The position numbers and the translations under genes are program-made. From contig NZ_BMTU01000006.1 of the NCBI RefSeq assembly GCF_014649835.1, positions 186,001 through 250,000 on the forward strand: a stretch of DNA of 64,000 bases. The letters run 5' to 3'. The notes under the pieces were generated by a model that saw nothing but the letters and a program-made list of their open reading frames with translations, ran no database searches and was not told where the DNA came from. The DNA comes from Streptomyces pilosus. Lineage in GTDB: Bacteria; Actinomycetota; Actinomycetes; Streptomycetales; Streptomycetaceae. This document shows positions 40,849 to 49,193 of this stretch, one piece after another. Numbering within the stretch: the first letter of the stretch is position 1; each line of letters opens with the position of its first letter.

Positions 40849-42342
40849 GTGAACACCCTCACCTCCCTCATGGACGGCTTCGGTACGGCCCTCACCCCGC
40901 TCAATCTGCTCTGGGCCGCCCTGGGTGTGCTGCTGGGCACCGCGATCGGGGTGCTGCCCGGCATCGGACCGGCGATGGCCGTCGCACTGCTGCTGCCGGT
41001 GACGTACGGACTGGAGCCGACCGGCGCGTTCATCATGTTCGCGGGGATCTACTACGGCGCGATGTTCGGCGGTTCGACGACGTCGATCCTGCTGAACACG
41101 CCCGGGGAGAGCGCGGCCGTGGTCGCGGCCATGGAGGGCAACCCCATGGCCAAGTCGGGGCGGGGCGCGCAGGCCCTCGCGGCCGCCGCCGTCGGTCACT
41201 TCGCGGGCGGCATGATCGGCACGATGCTGCTGGTCGCGCTGGCCCCGACGGTCGCCGGCCTGGCGGTGGACATCGGCGCACCGGACTACTTCGCCCTCAT
41301 GGTGCTGGCGTTCATCGCCGTGACGTCGGTGCTGGGTTCGTCCCGGATCCGGGGCATGGCCTCGCTGCTGATCGGCCTGACCATCGGCCTGGTGGGCCTC
41401 GACCGGATGACCGGGCAGCAACGGCTGACCTTCGGCTCGCTGCAACTCGCCGACGGCATCGACGTGGTGATCGTCGCGGTGGGCCTGTTCGCCATCGGCG
41501 AGGCGCTGTGGGTGGCAGCCCACCTGCGGCGCCGGCCGCCGGACCCCATCCCGGTGGGCCGTCCGTGGCTGGGGCGCGCCGACCTGCGGCGCACCTGGAA
41601 GTCCTGGGCGCGGGGCCCGTTCATCGGCTTCCCCTTCGGCGCCGTCCCGGCGGGCGGGGCGGAGATCCCGACGTTCCTGTCGTACGTCACGGAGAAGCGG
41701 CTGTCGAAGCACCGGGACGAGTGGGGCAAGGGGGCCATCGAGGGGGTCGCCGGTCCGGAGTCGGCCGCGTCCGCCTCGGCGGCGGGGACCCTGGTGTCGA
41801 TGCTGACCCTCGGCCTGCCGACCACGGCCGTCGCCGCGGTGATGCTGGCCGCGTTCCAGCAGTACGGCATCCAGCCCGGGCCCCTGCTCTTCGAGCGCGA
41901 ACCGGACCTGGTGTGGGGCCTGATCGCGTCGCTGTTCGTCGGCATGGTGCTGCTGCTCGCCCTCAACCTGCCGCTGGCACCGGTGTGGGCGAAGCTGCTG
42001 CGCATCCCGCGGCCGTACCTGTACGCCGGAATCCTGTTCTTCGCGGCGGTGGGCGCCTACGCGGTCGGCGGTGAGGTGATCGACCTGGTGCTCCTGCTGA
42101 TCATCGGGCTCGTCGGCTTCGGCATGAGGCGCTACGGACTGCCGGTGCTGCCCGCCGTCATCGGGGTCATCCTCGGGCCGGCCGCCGAGCAGCAGTTGCG
42201 GCGCGCGCTGCAGATCAGCGACGGCAGTGTCGCGGGCCTGGCCGACACTCCGTTCTCGGTGACCGTCTACGCGGTCGTGGTGCTCCTCCTGGGCTGGCCG
42301 CTGGTGCGCCGGGTGCTGCCCCGCAGGGGCGCCCGGACCTGA
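40849..42342 (+). CDS. tctA: Tripartite tricarboxylate transporter large permease subunit
   Basis: A 497-residue permease of about twelve helices. The signature blocks are present: GVLPGIGPAMAVALLLPVTYGLEP, YYGAMFGGSTTSILLNTPGE, the second inverted copy PFGAVPAGGAEIPTFLSYVTEKRLSKH, GAIEGVAGPESAASASAAG and LTLGLPTTAVAAVML. It uses an ion gradient to import citrate or related acids delivered by TctC. The GTG start follows the tctB stop by one base. The operon ends at a perfect 28-base palindrome. Confidence 0.95.
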   Translation: MNTLTSLMDGFGTALTPLNLLWAALGVLLGTAIGVLPGIGPAMAVALLLPVTYGLEPTGAFIMFAGIYYGAMFGGSTTSILLNTPGESAAVVAAMEGNPMAKSGRGAQALAAAAVGHFAGGMIGTMLLVALAPTVAGLAVDIGAPDYFALMVLAFIAVTSVLGSSRIRGMASLLIGLTIGLVGLDRMTGQQRLTFGSLQLADGIDVVIVAVGLFAIGEALWVAAHLRRRPPDPIPVGRPWLGRADLRRTWKSWARGPFIGFPFGAVPAGGAEIPTFLSYVTEKRLSKHRDEWGKGAIEGVAGPESAASASAAGTLVSMLTLGLPTTAVAAVMLAAFQQYGIQPGPLLFEREPDLVWGLIASLFVGMVLLLALNLPLAPVWAKLLRIPRPYLYAGILFFAAVGAYAVGGEVIDLVLLLIIGLVGFGMRRYGLPVLPAVIGVILGPAAEQQLRRALQISDGSVAGLADTPFSVTVYAVVVLLLGWPLVRRVLPRRGART

Positions 42343-42349
42343 TCGAACG

Positions 42350-42366
42350 CCGGGTTCGACTCCCGG
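42350..42366 (+). other. tRNA T-arm-like sequence after tctA
   Basis: CCGGG-TTCGACT-CCCGG has exactly the 5-bp stem and 7-base TTCRANY loop of a tRNA T-arm. It starts 8 bases after the tctA stop and runs into the terminator hairpin. No acceptor, D or anticodon arm matches around it, so it is not a complete tRNA; it is a chance look-alike or a tRNA-end remnant. Confidence 0.35.
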
Positions 42367-42392
42367 GGCGCGGCCCGCGCGGGCCGCGCCCC
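42365..42392. terminator. Perfect palindromic terminator of the tctCBA operon
   Basis: The 28 bases from GGGGCGCGGCCCGC to its exact complement form an uninterrupted palindrome (14-bp arms). It begins 23 bases after the tctA stop. There is no T-tract, as is common for streptomycete terminators. Confidence 0.8.
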
Positions 42393-42438
42393 GCCGGGGC
42401 GCGGGTGCCGGGGCGCCCGTACCGCAATCCGTCCCACC

Positions 42439-42460
42439 CCTTGACGTGTCAGCGACAAGG
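42439..42460. promoter_or_regulatory. Second palindrome in the CE3/mannanase promoter
   Basis: CCTTGnCG-N6-CGnCAAGG is a 22-bp imperfect palindrome located 20 bp upstream of the CebR box. It contains a -35-like TTGACG at 42441-42446. It may bind a second regulator acting with CebR. Confidence 0.4.
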
Positions 42461-42479
42461 GTGGCTTCATGTCCCAACA

Positions 42480-42493
42480 TGGGAGCGCTCCCA
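42480..42493. promoter_or_regulatory. CebR operator upstream of the CE3/mannanase genes
   Basis: TGGGAGCGCTCCCA is the exact 14-bp palindrome bound by CebR, the cellobiose-responsive LacI-family repressor of streptomycetes. It lies 22 bases before the ATG of the CBM2-bearing esterase gene and would repress it until cello-oligosaccharides appear. Confidence 0.92.
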
Positions 42494-42515
42494 CATCTCC
42501 AGGGAAGGGGAAACC

Positions 42516-43598
42516 ATGCGCGACGCCCGCCTCCGGCGCCCACGCCGACTGTCACTCCTCGGCCTGCTGGCCGCCCTGCTCCTCCCCCTCGCACTGACCA
42601 CGGCCCCGGATGCGGCGGCCGCCCCGTCCGCCACCCCGGTACGCGTCATGCCGCTCGGCGACTCGATCACCGGCTCCCCCGGCTGCTGGCGGGCCCTGCT
42701 GTGGAACCGGCTGCTGGACGCCGGTCACACGGACATCGACTTCGTCGGCACGCTGCCCGCCCAGGGCTGCGGCGTGCCGCACGACGGCGACAACGAGGGG
42801 CACGGCGGCGAACTGGTGACCCGCGTGGCGGAGCAGGACCTCCTCCCCGCCCGCCTCGCCGCGACCCGGCCGGACATCGTTGTCATGCACTTCGGCACCA
42901 ACGACGTCTGGAGCAGCGTCCCGCCCGACCGCATCCTCGCCGCGTACACCGAACTGGTCGCGCAGATGCGGGCGTCCAACCCGCGGATGCGCGTGCTCGT
43001 CGCACAGATCATCCCGATGAACCCCGGCTCGTGCGCCGCGTGCGCGCAGCGGGTCGCCGACTTCAACGCCCGGATCCCCGCGTGGGCCGCGGCGACGAGC
43101 ACCGGCGGCTCCCCGGTCACGGTGGTGGACCAGTGGACGGGCTTCGACACGGCCACCGACACCTACGACGGCGTGCACCCCGACGCGACCGGCGACGGGA
43201 AGATCGCCGCCCGCTGGTTCCCCGCCCTGTCCGCCGCCTTGGCGGAGACCGGTGGCCCCGGTGATCCGGGCGACCCGGGCGACCCCGCCTGCACCGCCTC
43301 CTTCCGCACCGTCTCCTCCTGGCAGGGCGGTCACCAGGCCGAGGTGAGGGTGACCAACAACTCCGCCGCCCCCGTGACGGGCTGGACGGTGACCGTCGCA
43401 CCGGCCGGCGGCGCCCGCGTCACCCAGGTCTGGAACGGCACCCTCCACGCCGCCGCCGACGGCACGGCGACCGTCACCGACGCGGGCTGGAACGGCGCCC
43501 TCGCCCCCGGCGCGAGCACGTCCTTCGGCCTCATCGCCACCACCGGGGCGAACTCCGCCCCGCCGGCGGCGACCGTCGGCTGCACGGCCACCCCCTGA
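42516..43598 (+). CDS. Secreted SGNH esterase with cellulose-binding module (CE3-like)
   Basis: A 360-residue secreted protein. The signal peptide is residues 1-36 (Arg-rich start, LLGLLAALLLPLALTT, cut after AAAA). The SGNH hydrolase has S50 in PLGDSITGS (block I), FGTNDVW (block III) and DGVHPD (block V, catalytic Asp/His). The closest family pattern is CE3 acetylxylan esterase. A GGPGDPGDPGDP linker near 246-256 leads to a CBM2 module (ACTASFRTVSSWQGGHQAEV, VTNNSAAPVTGWTVTV, WNGALAPGASTSFG) ending in a Cys pair partner. It deacetylates plant polysaccharide while bound to cellulose. A CebR box lies just upstream; the mannanase gene follows by 47 bases. Confidence 0.9.
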   Translation: MRDARLRRPRRLSLLGLLAALLLPLALTTAPDAAAAPSATPVRVMPLGDSITGSPGCWRALLWNRLLDAGHTDIDFVGTLPAQGCGVPHDGDNEGHGGELVTRVAEQDLLPARLAATRPDIVVMHFGTNDVWSSVPPDRILAAYTELVAQMRASNPRMRVLVAQIIPMNPGSCAACAQRVADFNARIPAWAAATSTGGSPVTVVDQWTGFDTATDTYDGVHPDATGDGKIAARWFPALSAALAETGGPGDPGDPGDPACTASFRTVSSWQGGHQAEVRVTNNSAAPVTGWTVTVAPAGGARVTQVWNGTLHAAADGTATVTDAGWNGALAPGASTSFGLIATTGANSAPPAATVGCTATP

Positions 43599-43645
43599 CC
43601 CACGGCGCGCACGCACAGATCCCCCACCCACCCACTGGAGCCGCC

Positions 43646-45292
43646 ATGAGATCCCCAGAACGCCGCCGCACCGTCCCGCGCACCGCCGGCCTCCTCGCCA
43701 CGCTGCTGGGACTCCTCCTCCCGCTCCTCGCCGTCACCACCCCCGCGGCCCACGCGGCACCCACCGGCTTCCGCGTCGAGAACGGGCGGCTCCTCGAGGC
43801 GTCCGGCAACGACTTCGTGATGCGCGGGGTCAACCACGCGCACACCTGGTACACCGACCGGATCGACGCACTGGCGCACATCAAGGCCAAGGGCGCCAAC
43901 ACCGTGCGGGTCGTCCTCTCCAGCGGCGACCGCTGGACCCGCAACGACGCCTCCGACGTCGCGGACGTGGTCGCCCGGTGCAAGCAGAACCGGCTGATCT
44001 GCGTCCTGGAGGTGCACGACACCACCGGCTACGGCGAGCAGAGCGGAGCGGTCACCCTCTCCCGGGCCGCCGACTACTGGATCAGCGTCCGCGGTGCCCT
44101 GGCCGGCCAGGAGGACCACGTCATCGTCAACATCGGCAACGAGCCCCACGGCAACACCGGTTACGCGAACTGGACGGCCGACACCAAGGCGGCGATACAG
44201 AAGCTGCGCGGCGCCGGGTTCGACCACACGCTGATGGTCGACGCCCCCAACTGGGGTCAGGACTGGACGTTCACCATGCGCGACAACGCCGCGTCGGTCT
44301 TCGCCGCCGACCCGGACGCCAACACGGTCTTCTCCATCCACATGTACGGCGTCTTCGACACCGCCGCCGAGATCAGGGACTACCTGGGCCGCTTCGTCGC
44401 CGCGAAACTGCCCATCGTGGTGGGCGAGTTCGGCCACGACCACTCCGACGGCAACCCCGACGAGGACACCATCCTGGCCGTCACCCGGCAGCTCGACCTC
44501 GGCTACCTGGGCTGGTCCTGGAGCGGCAACGGCGGTGGCGTCGAATACCTGGACATGGTCACGAACTTCGACCCCGCCCGGCCGACCGCCTGGGGCACGC
44601 GGCTCTTCGACGGGGCCGACGGCATCGCCGCCACGTCCGAGGAGGCGGCCGTCTACGGTTCCGGCTCCGGCGACGACACCACCGCCCCGACCGCTCCCGG
44701 CACCCCGAGCGCCTCGGCGGTGACCGCCTCCTCCGTGACCCTGCGCTGGGGCGCGGCCACCGACGCGGTCGGTGTCACCGGCTACGACGTGGTGCGCCTC
44801 GACGCGGGTGCGGAGACCGCCGTCACCTCGACGGCCGGCACCTCCGCCACCGTCACCGGGCTTGGCGCGGCCACGTCGTACACCTTCGCCGTCTACGCCC
44901 GGGACGCCGCCGGCAACCGTTCGCCGCGCTCGGCCGCGGTGGCCGTCACCACGTCCCCGGGCGGGGCGACGGGCGCCTGCGCGGTGGGCTACCGGGTGAC
45001 GGGCGAGTGGCCGGGTGGCTTCCAGGGCGAGGTGACCGTGCGCAACACCGGGAACACGGCGGTCGACGGGTGGACGCTGCGCTGGGCCTTCCCCGCCGGC
45101 CAGCGGATCACCCACATGTGGGGCGGCACGCCGGTCCAGAGCGGTTCCGAGGTCACCGTCACGGCGGCCTCGTACACCGCGACGATCCCGGCGTCCGGCT
45201 CGGTCACCCTCGGCTTCACGGGCTCGCGGTCCGCCACCAACCCGAGCCCCACGGCGTTCAGCCTGAACGGTGCCGACTGCTCGGTGACCTGA
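43646..45292 (+). CDS. Secreted beta-mannanase, GH5 with FN3 and CBM2
   Basis: A 548-residue secreted enzyme. The signal peptide is about 1-37 (cut near AHA-AP). The GH5 catalytic domain covers about 38-335, with acid/base E166 in NIGNEPHGN and nucleophile E261 in VVGEFGHD. FVMRGVNHAHTWYTDR, VLEVHDTTGYGEQSGA and WSWSGNGGGVEYLD are characteristic of streptomycete mannan endo-1,4-beta-mannosidases (GH5_8). An FN3 domain (about 345-435) and a C-terminal CBM2 (about 445-548, CAVGYRVTGEWPGGFQGEV) follow. It cuts mannan in plant cell walls. It shares the CebR-controlled promoter of the esterase gene and ends at a hairpin. Confidence 0.93.
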   Translation: MRSPERRRTVPRTAGLLATLLGLLLPLLAVTTPAAHAAPTGFRVENGRLLEASGNDFVMRGVNHAHTWYTDRIDALAHIKAKGANTVRVVLSSGDRWTRNDASDVADVVARCKQNRLICVLEVHDTTGYGEQSGAVTLSRAADYWISVRGALAGQEDHVIVNIGNEPHGNTGYANWTADTKAAIQKLRGAGFDHTLMVDAPNWGQDWTFTMRDNAASVFAADPDANTVFSIHMYGVFDTAAEIRDYLGRFVAAKLPIVVGEFGHDHSDGNPDEDTILAVTRQLDLGYLGWSWSGNGGGVEYLDMVTNFDPARPTAWGTRLFDGADGIAATSEEAAVYGSGSGDDTTAPTAPGTPSASAVTASSVTLRWGAATDAVGVTGYDVVRLDAGAETAVTSTAGTSATVTGLGAATSYTFAVYARDAAGNRSPRSAAVAVTTSPGGATGACAVGYRVTGEWPGGFQGEVTVRNTGNTAVDGWTLRWAFPAGQRITHMWGGTPVQSGSEVTVTAASYTATIPASGSVTLGFTGSRSATNPSPTAFSLNGADCSVT

Positions 45293-45298
45293 CGGACG

Positions 45299-45334
45299 GG
45301 CTGCCCGGGAGGTTCCTCCCCCTTCCGGGCAGCC
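45299..45334. terminator. Bidirectional terminator between mannanase and sortase genes
   Basis: GGCTGCCCGG (45299-45308) pairs perfectly with CCGGGCAGCC (45325-45334); inner GAGG/CCTC pairing shortens the loop. It starts 7 bases after the mannanase stop and lies 14 bases before the sortase stop on the other strand. Confidence 0.85.
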
Positions 45335-45347
45335 GCTTCCGGCCCGC

Positions 45348-46046
45348 TCAGACGAGACGGGCGAAGACGACCAGGTTCTCGGTGTAGTCCTTGACGGAGT
45401 GGTCGTAGTCGCCGGCGCAGGTGATGAGCCGGACCTGGGCGTCGGGCGTGTCCGCGTAGACGCGCTCGTCGGGGAAGTCGTCCTTGTCGAAGGACTCCGT
45501 CTCGTCGACCTCGAACGTGGCCTTGCTGCCGTCGGCGCGCAGCACCCGGAACCGGTCTCCCTTCTCCAGTTCGCCGAGCCGCGCGAAGACGGCCGGGGAC
45601 GTCGCCGTGTCGACGTGTCCGGCGATGATCGCCGTACCGCGTTCTCCCGGGGAGACACCCTTGGCGTACCAACCGACGAGGTTGGTGTCGTGGGCCGGCG
45701 GCGGTTCGAGCTGTCCCTTGTCGTTGATGGCGAGATCGGTGAAGGGGGCGTCGACGCCGATGCCGGGGACGACCAGGCGGGTCGGCTCGGAGCGCGGCAG
45801 GGCCTTGCCCTCGGGTTCCCCCGCCGCCGGAGCGGTCGATCCGGGTGCGGACGGCGCGGTGGAGACGGCGGGGGCCGCGTGCGGCCCGTGGGCGTCGTCG
45901 GGAGTGTCCTCCCCGCCGCTCAGCAGCGTCGTGGCCAGCACCAGGCCGGCCCCGCTCCAGAAGACGGCCGTCATTATGGCGCGCAGTCTGCGCCTCGCCG
46001 GTGACGCCGCATCGGTCTCGGGGGGAGTGGGGGGACTGGCCGGCAT
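45348..46046 (-). CDS. Class F sortase
   Basis: A 232-residue membrane-anchored transpeptidase. An N-terminal helix (about 22-42, LRAIMTAVFWSGAGLVLATTLL) is followed by an Ala/Pro/Gly spacer. The sortase barrel has H144 (AGHVDT), C210 (LITCAGD) and R206 just before it, so the catalytic triad is complete. The spacing RLITC and the EPPPAHDTNLVGWYAKG block fit class F, a group almost confined to actinobacteria. Sortases cut a sorting motif and join proteins to the cell wall. GAGGTGG precedes the ATG. The gene follows the surface-protein gene on the same strand, a likely substrate. Confidence 0.9.
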   Translation of the reverse strand: MPASPPTPPETDAASPARRRLRAIMTAVFWSGAGLVLATTLLSGGEDTPDDAHGPHAAPAVSTAPSAPGSTAPAAGEPEGKALPRSEPTRLVVPGIGVDAPFTDLAINDKGQLEPPPAHDTNLVGWYAKGVSPGERGTAIIAGHVDTATSPAVFARLGELEKGDRFRVLRADGSKATFEVDETESFDKDDFPDERVYADTPDAQVRLITCAGDYDHSVKDYTENLVVFARLV

Positions 46047-46164
46047 CGGGGGGACCACCTCATTCGGGCACGGCAGCGGGTACGACACGTGGGCGAGCGG
46101 GCGGGGCCGTCATGACGCGCGTGGCACGCACGACGGCCCCGGCCGCTATGACGCCGGGCACGGC

Positions 46165-46716
46165 TCAGGCCACGTCGCCGGAGACCTTCTTGCGGCGCAG
46201 CGCGTAGGCGCCGGCGCCGAGGGCTCCGAGAGCGGCCAGCCCGCCCGCGGTGACACCGGGCTCGGCGAGACCGCCGCCGCCGGTGTGCATGCCGCCGCTG
46301 GGCTTCTCGTGCTTCCACTCCTTGTCCTGCTTGTCGCCGTAGGAGTCCTCCTTCTGGGAGTCGCCCTTGTCCTTGTACGTCTCGGGGTCGTACTTCGGGT
46401 CCTTGGCGCTGCCCCAGTCCTCCTCGCCGACGGCGGCCAGCGCCCCGCCACCGGTGTGCACGCCGCCGTACGGCTTCTCGTGCTTGCCCCCGTCCTCGTG
46501 CTTGCTCTCCTTGTCGTACTTGGCCTCCTCCTCGTGCTTGCTCTCCTCCTCGTGCTTGCTCTCCTTGTCGTGCTTGCCTTCCTTGTCGTGCTCCTTGCTG
46601 TAGGAGGAGGTGTCCTGGCCGTCGCCGCCGGAGTGGTCGGCGTAGGCTGCGGGCGCGGCGATGGCGAGGGCCGCCGTGGCCGTTGCGGTGGCAAGCACCA
46701 TGCGGGCAGAGCGCAT
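46165..46716 (-). CDS. Secreted, charged-repeat surface protein with C-terminal anchor
   Basis: A 183-residue protein. The signal peptide covers residues 1-26 (cut AYA-DH). Residues 41-80 are short charged repeats (KHEEES, KHEEEA, KYDKES, KHED). KHEKPYGGVHTGGGALA (78-94) recurs as KHEKPSGGMHTGGGGLA (135-151). The C-terminus has LAEPG at 150-154, a hydrophobic helix (155-173) and RRKK, the layout of a sortase sorting signal. The T of LAxTG is replaced by P. The adjacent class F sortase gene suggests it is the partner. No catalytic motif is seen; extension from the cell wall is the likely role. Confidence 0.85.
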   Translation of the reverse strand: MRSARMVLATATATAALAIAAPAAYADHSGGDGQDTSSYSKEHDKEGKHDKESKHEEESKHEEEAKYDKESKHEDGGKHEKPYGGVHTGGGALAAVGEEDWGSAKDPKYDPETYKDKGDSQKEDSYGDKQDKEWKHEKPSGGMHTGGGGLAEPGVTAGGLAALGALGAGAYALRRKKVSGDVA

Positions 46717-46886
46717 CGTTCAGTCCTTCCGCCAGAGGGCGGGCAGCTGACTCCTCGTCAGCACGGACGTCCCGTTCTCCGGCATGATCCACGCTCGGTC
46801 ATGCCGCGCGGTCCCACCATCCGGGACGTTCACACGGGTTAACCCTTCGTGTCCGCGCCGCCCGCCGCACCTCTCCCGAGGGCCCC

Positions 46887-46915
46887 TTGCCCCGGACCCG
46901 GTCGACACCTAACCT
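46887..46915 (+). promoter_or_regulatory. Predicted promoter of the MFS gene, giving a leaderless message
   Basis: TTGCCC (46887-46892), a 17-base spacer and TAACCT (46910-46915) form a good sigma-70-type promoter. Six to seven bases after the -10 is GTG 46922, the start codon, so transcription would begin at or beside the first codon. No ribosome-binding site is present, which agrees. Confidence 0.6.
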
Positions 46916-46921
46916 GATTTT

Positions 46922-48121
46922 GTGCCGCTCATAAACAAAACCCGATCGCACAGTGTGGTGCCGGGTACCGACCTCGTCCGACTCCGTTACGCCCTGACCG
47001 CCTTCTTCGCCCTCGACGGCTTCGTCTTCGCCGGCTGGGTCGTGCGCATCCCCGCCATCAAGGAACAGACCGGCGCCTCGTCGAGCGCCCTGGGCCTCGC
47101 CCTGCTGGGCGTGTCCGCCGGGGCCGTCGTCACCATGACGCTCACCGGCCGGCTGTGCCGCCGGTACGGCAGTCACCTCGTCACGGTCGTGTGCGCGGTC
47201 CTGCTCTGCCTCAGCGTCGCCCTGCCGCCGCTGACGCATTCCGCCGCCGCGCTCGGCACCGTGCTGCTGCTGTTCGGCGCGGCCTACGGCGGGATCAACG
47301 TCGCCTTCAACAGTGCCGCCGTCGACCTCGTGGCCGCGCTGCGGCGCCCCGTCATGCCCAGCTTCCACGCCGCGTTCAGCCTGGGCGGCATGATCGGCGC
47401 CGGGCTGGGCGCGCTGGTCGCCGGCTCCCTGTCTCCGACCCTGCATCTGTGGGGGCTCGCCGCCGTGGGACTGCTGGTGACGGCGGTCGCGGGGCGCTCG
47501 CTCATGCGGTGCGAGCCGCTCACCCCCGCGGACACCGGACGGTCCGCGCGGCCGGCCCCCCGCCGCCCGGACCGGCGTACCCGGGCGCTGGTGATCGTCT
47601 TCGGCCTCATCGCCCTGTGCACGGCGTACGGGGAGGGGGCGCTGGCCGACTGGGGGGCACTGCACCTGGAGGAGGACCTGGGCGCCTCGCCGGGCGCGGC
47701 GGCCGTCGGGTACGCCCTCTTCGCGCTCGCCATGACGATCGGCCGGCTGACCGGTACGACACTGCTGGAGCGGCTGGGCCGGACCCGTACGATCCTGGCC
47801 GGCGGCTCCACCGCGACGGTCGGCATGCTGCTCGGCGCGCTCGCGCCGTCCCTGCCCGCGGCCCTGCTCGGGTACGCAGTGACCGGTCTCGGGCTCGCCA
47901 ACCTCTTCCCGGTGGCCATCGAACGGGCGGGCGCGCTGGCGGGCGCCGGCGGGGTGGCGACTGCGTCCACCCTCGGCTACGGCGGGATGCTGCTCGGTCC
48001 GCCCGCGATCGGCTTCATGGCGGACTGGTTCAGCCTCCCGGCGGCGCTGACCAGCGTGGCGGTGCTGGCGGCCGTGGCGACCGTGATCGGTTTCGCGACC
48101 CGGAACGCGCGGGCGGCCTGA
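46922..48121 (+). CDS. Major facilitator superfamily transporter
   Basis: A 399-residue membrane protein of twelve helices. The first (about 24-44) is YALTAFFALDGFVFAGWVVRI. A-loop motif GRLCRRYGSH (about 78-87) between helices 2 and 3 matches the MFS G-x3-D/R-R-x-G signature, and a second version (LLERLGRTRTILAGG) follows helix 8, where a conserved Arg/Gly pair recurs. YGGMLLGPPAIGFMADWFSLP resembles the FucP/sugar-exporter-like YbjJ group. The substrate is unknown. A GTG start without ribosome site fits the predicted leaderless promoter. It is a lone gene between the surface protein and an SDR. Confidence 0.88.
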   Translation: MPLINKTRSHSVVPGTDLVRLRYALTAFFALDGFVFAGWVVRIPAIKEQTGASSSALGLALLGVSAGAVVTMTLTGRLCRRYGSHLVTVVCAVLLCLSVALPPLTHSAAALGTVLLLFGAAYGGINVAFNSAAVDLVAALRRPVMPSFHAAFSLGGMIGAGLGALVAGSLSPTLHLWGLAAVGLLVTAVAGRSLMRCEPLTPADTGRSARPAPRRPDRRTRALVIVFGLIALCTAYGEGALADWGALHLEEDLGASPGAAAVGYALFALAMTIGRLTGTTLLERLGRTRTILAGGSTATVGMLLGALAPSLPAALLGYAVTGLGLANLFPVAIERAGALAGAGGVATASTLGYGGMLLGPPAIGFMADWFSLPAALTSVAVLAAVATVIGFATRNARAA

Positions 48122-48279
48122 GCCGGCGGGTTCTCCGGCCGGTTCCGGCGGCCGTCCGGGTGGCGTGCCGGGCTGCCGGATCGGACGGCCGGTGTCGGGG
48201 TACCCGGGCAGCGGCGCCCGCCATCAGGGGACGGCGGCCGCCGACAGCACGACCGACCTCGACTCTCTGGAGAGAGACC

Positions 48280-49158
48280 GTGACCGAGCAGCAGAACCCC
48301 GTGGAGCAGCACCCCACCCCCGACTTCCCGGCCCAGGACCAGCCGCATCCCGGCTGGACCGGCCCGATGGATCCGCCGCCGGACCACGGTGAGGACACCT
48401 ACCGGGGCAGCGGCCGGCTGACGGGCCGCAAGGCGCTGATCACCGGTGGGGACTCGGGGATCGGCCGGGCGGTCGCCCTCGCCTTCGCCCGCGAGGGCGC
48501 CGATGTGGCCTTCACCCACCTGGACAGCGAGAAGGACGATGCCGCCGAGACCGCGCGGTGGGTGGAGGAGGCCGGCCGGCGCGCCGTGCCCGTCGCGTGC
48601 GACGTGCGGGAGGAGGAGAACTGCCGGGCGCTGATCGAGCGCACGGTGTCGGAGTTCGGCCGCATCGACATCCTGGTGAACAACGCGGCGTACCAGATGT
48701 CGCAGCCCGACGGCATCGAGGCGATCTCCACCGAGCAGTTCGACCGGGTGCTGCGGACCAATCTGTACGGCATGTTCTGGCTGTGCAAGATGGCCGTGCC
48801 GCACATGCGGGAGGGCGGCAGCATCATCAACTCGGCCTCCGTGCAGGCCTACAAGCCGAGCCCGCATCTGCTGGACTACGCGACCACCAAGGGCGCCATC
48901 GTCACGTTCACCCAGGGACTGGCGCAGATGCTGATCGAGCGGGGGATCCGGGTGAACGCCGTGGCGCCCGGCCCCGTCTGGACTCCGCTGATCCCGGCGA
49001 CACTGCCGGACACCACGGAATTCGGCAAGCAGGCGCCCATCGGCCGGCCGGCCCAGCCGTCCGAGATGGCCCCGGCGTACGTGTTCCTCGCCTCGCAGGA
49101 GGCGTCGTACATCACCGCCGAGATCGTCAACGCGACGGGCGGGACGCCGCTTCCGTAG
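48280..49158 (+). CDS. SDR-family oxidoreductase of the YhdF/YdaD stress type
   Basis: A 292-residue SDR with a 45-residue N-terminal extension (QHPTPDFPAQDQPHPGWTG, PPPDHGEDTY) characteristic of bacterial general-stress SDRs. TGGDSGIG binds NAD(P), NNAAYQ is the NNAG equivalent, catalytic Ser lies in NSASVQAYKPS and Tyr/Lys in DYATTK. It ends AEIVNATGGTPLP. Substrates are unknown, and glucose dehydrogenase-like activity has been suggested for the group. GTG 48280 follows GGAGAGAG. The next gene starts 36 bases later on the same strand. Confidence 0.9.
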   Translation: MTEQQNPVEQHPTPDFPAQDQPHPGWTGPMDPPPDHGEDTYRGSGRLTGRKALITGGDSGIGRAVALAFAREGADVAFTHLDSEKDDAAETARWVEEAGRRAVPVACDVREEENCRALIERTVSEFGRIDILVNNAAYQMSQPDGIEAISTEQFDRVLRTNLYGMFWLCKMAVPHMREGGSIINSASVQAYKPSPHLLDYATTKGAIVTFTQGLAQMLIERGIRVNAVAPGPVWTPLIPATLPDTTEFGKQAPIGRPAQPSEMAPAYVFLASQEASYITAEIVNATGGTPLP

Positions 49159-49193
49159 TCCCGGAGGGGCCGTCCGTACGGCAGACTCTCCCC

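Noticed and set aside
42350..42366. tRNA gene at the tctA end
   Set aside because: Only the T-arm fits; no acceptor, D or anticodon arm can be built around it.
46922..48121. Link of the MFS gene to the sortase/surface-protein genes
   Set aside because: They are on opposite strands with an independent promoter and no shared motif.
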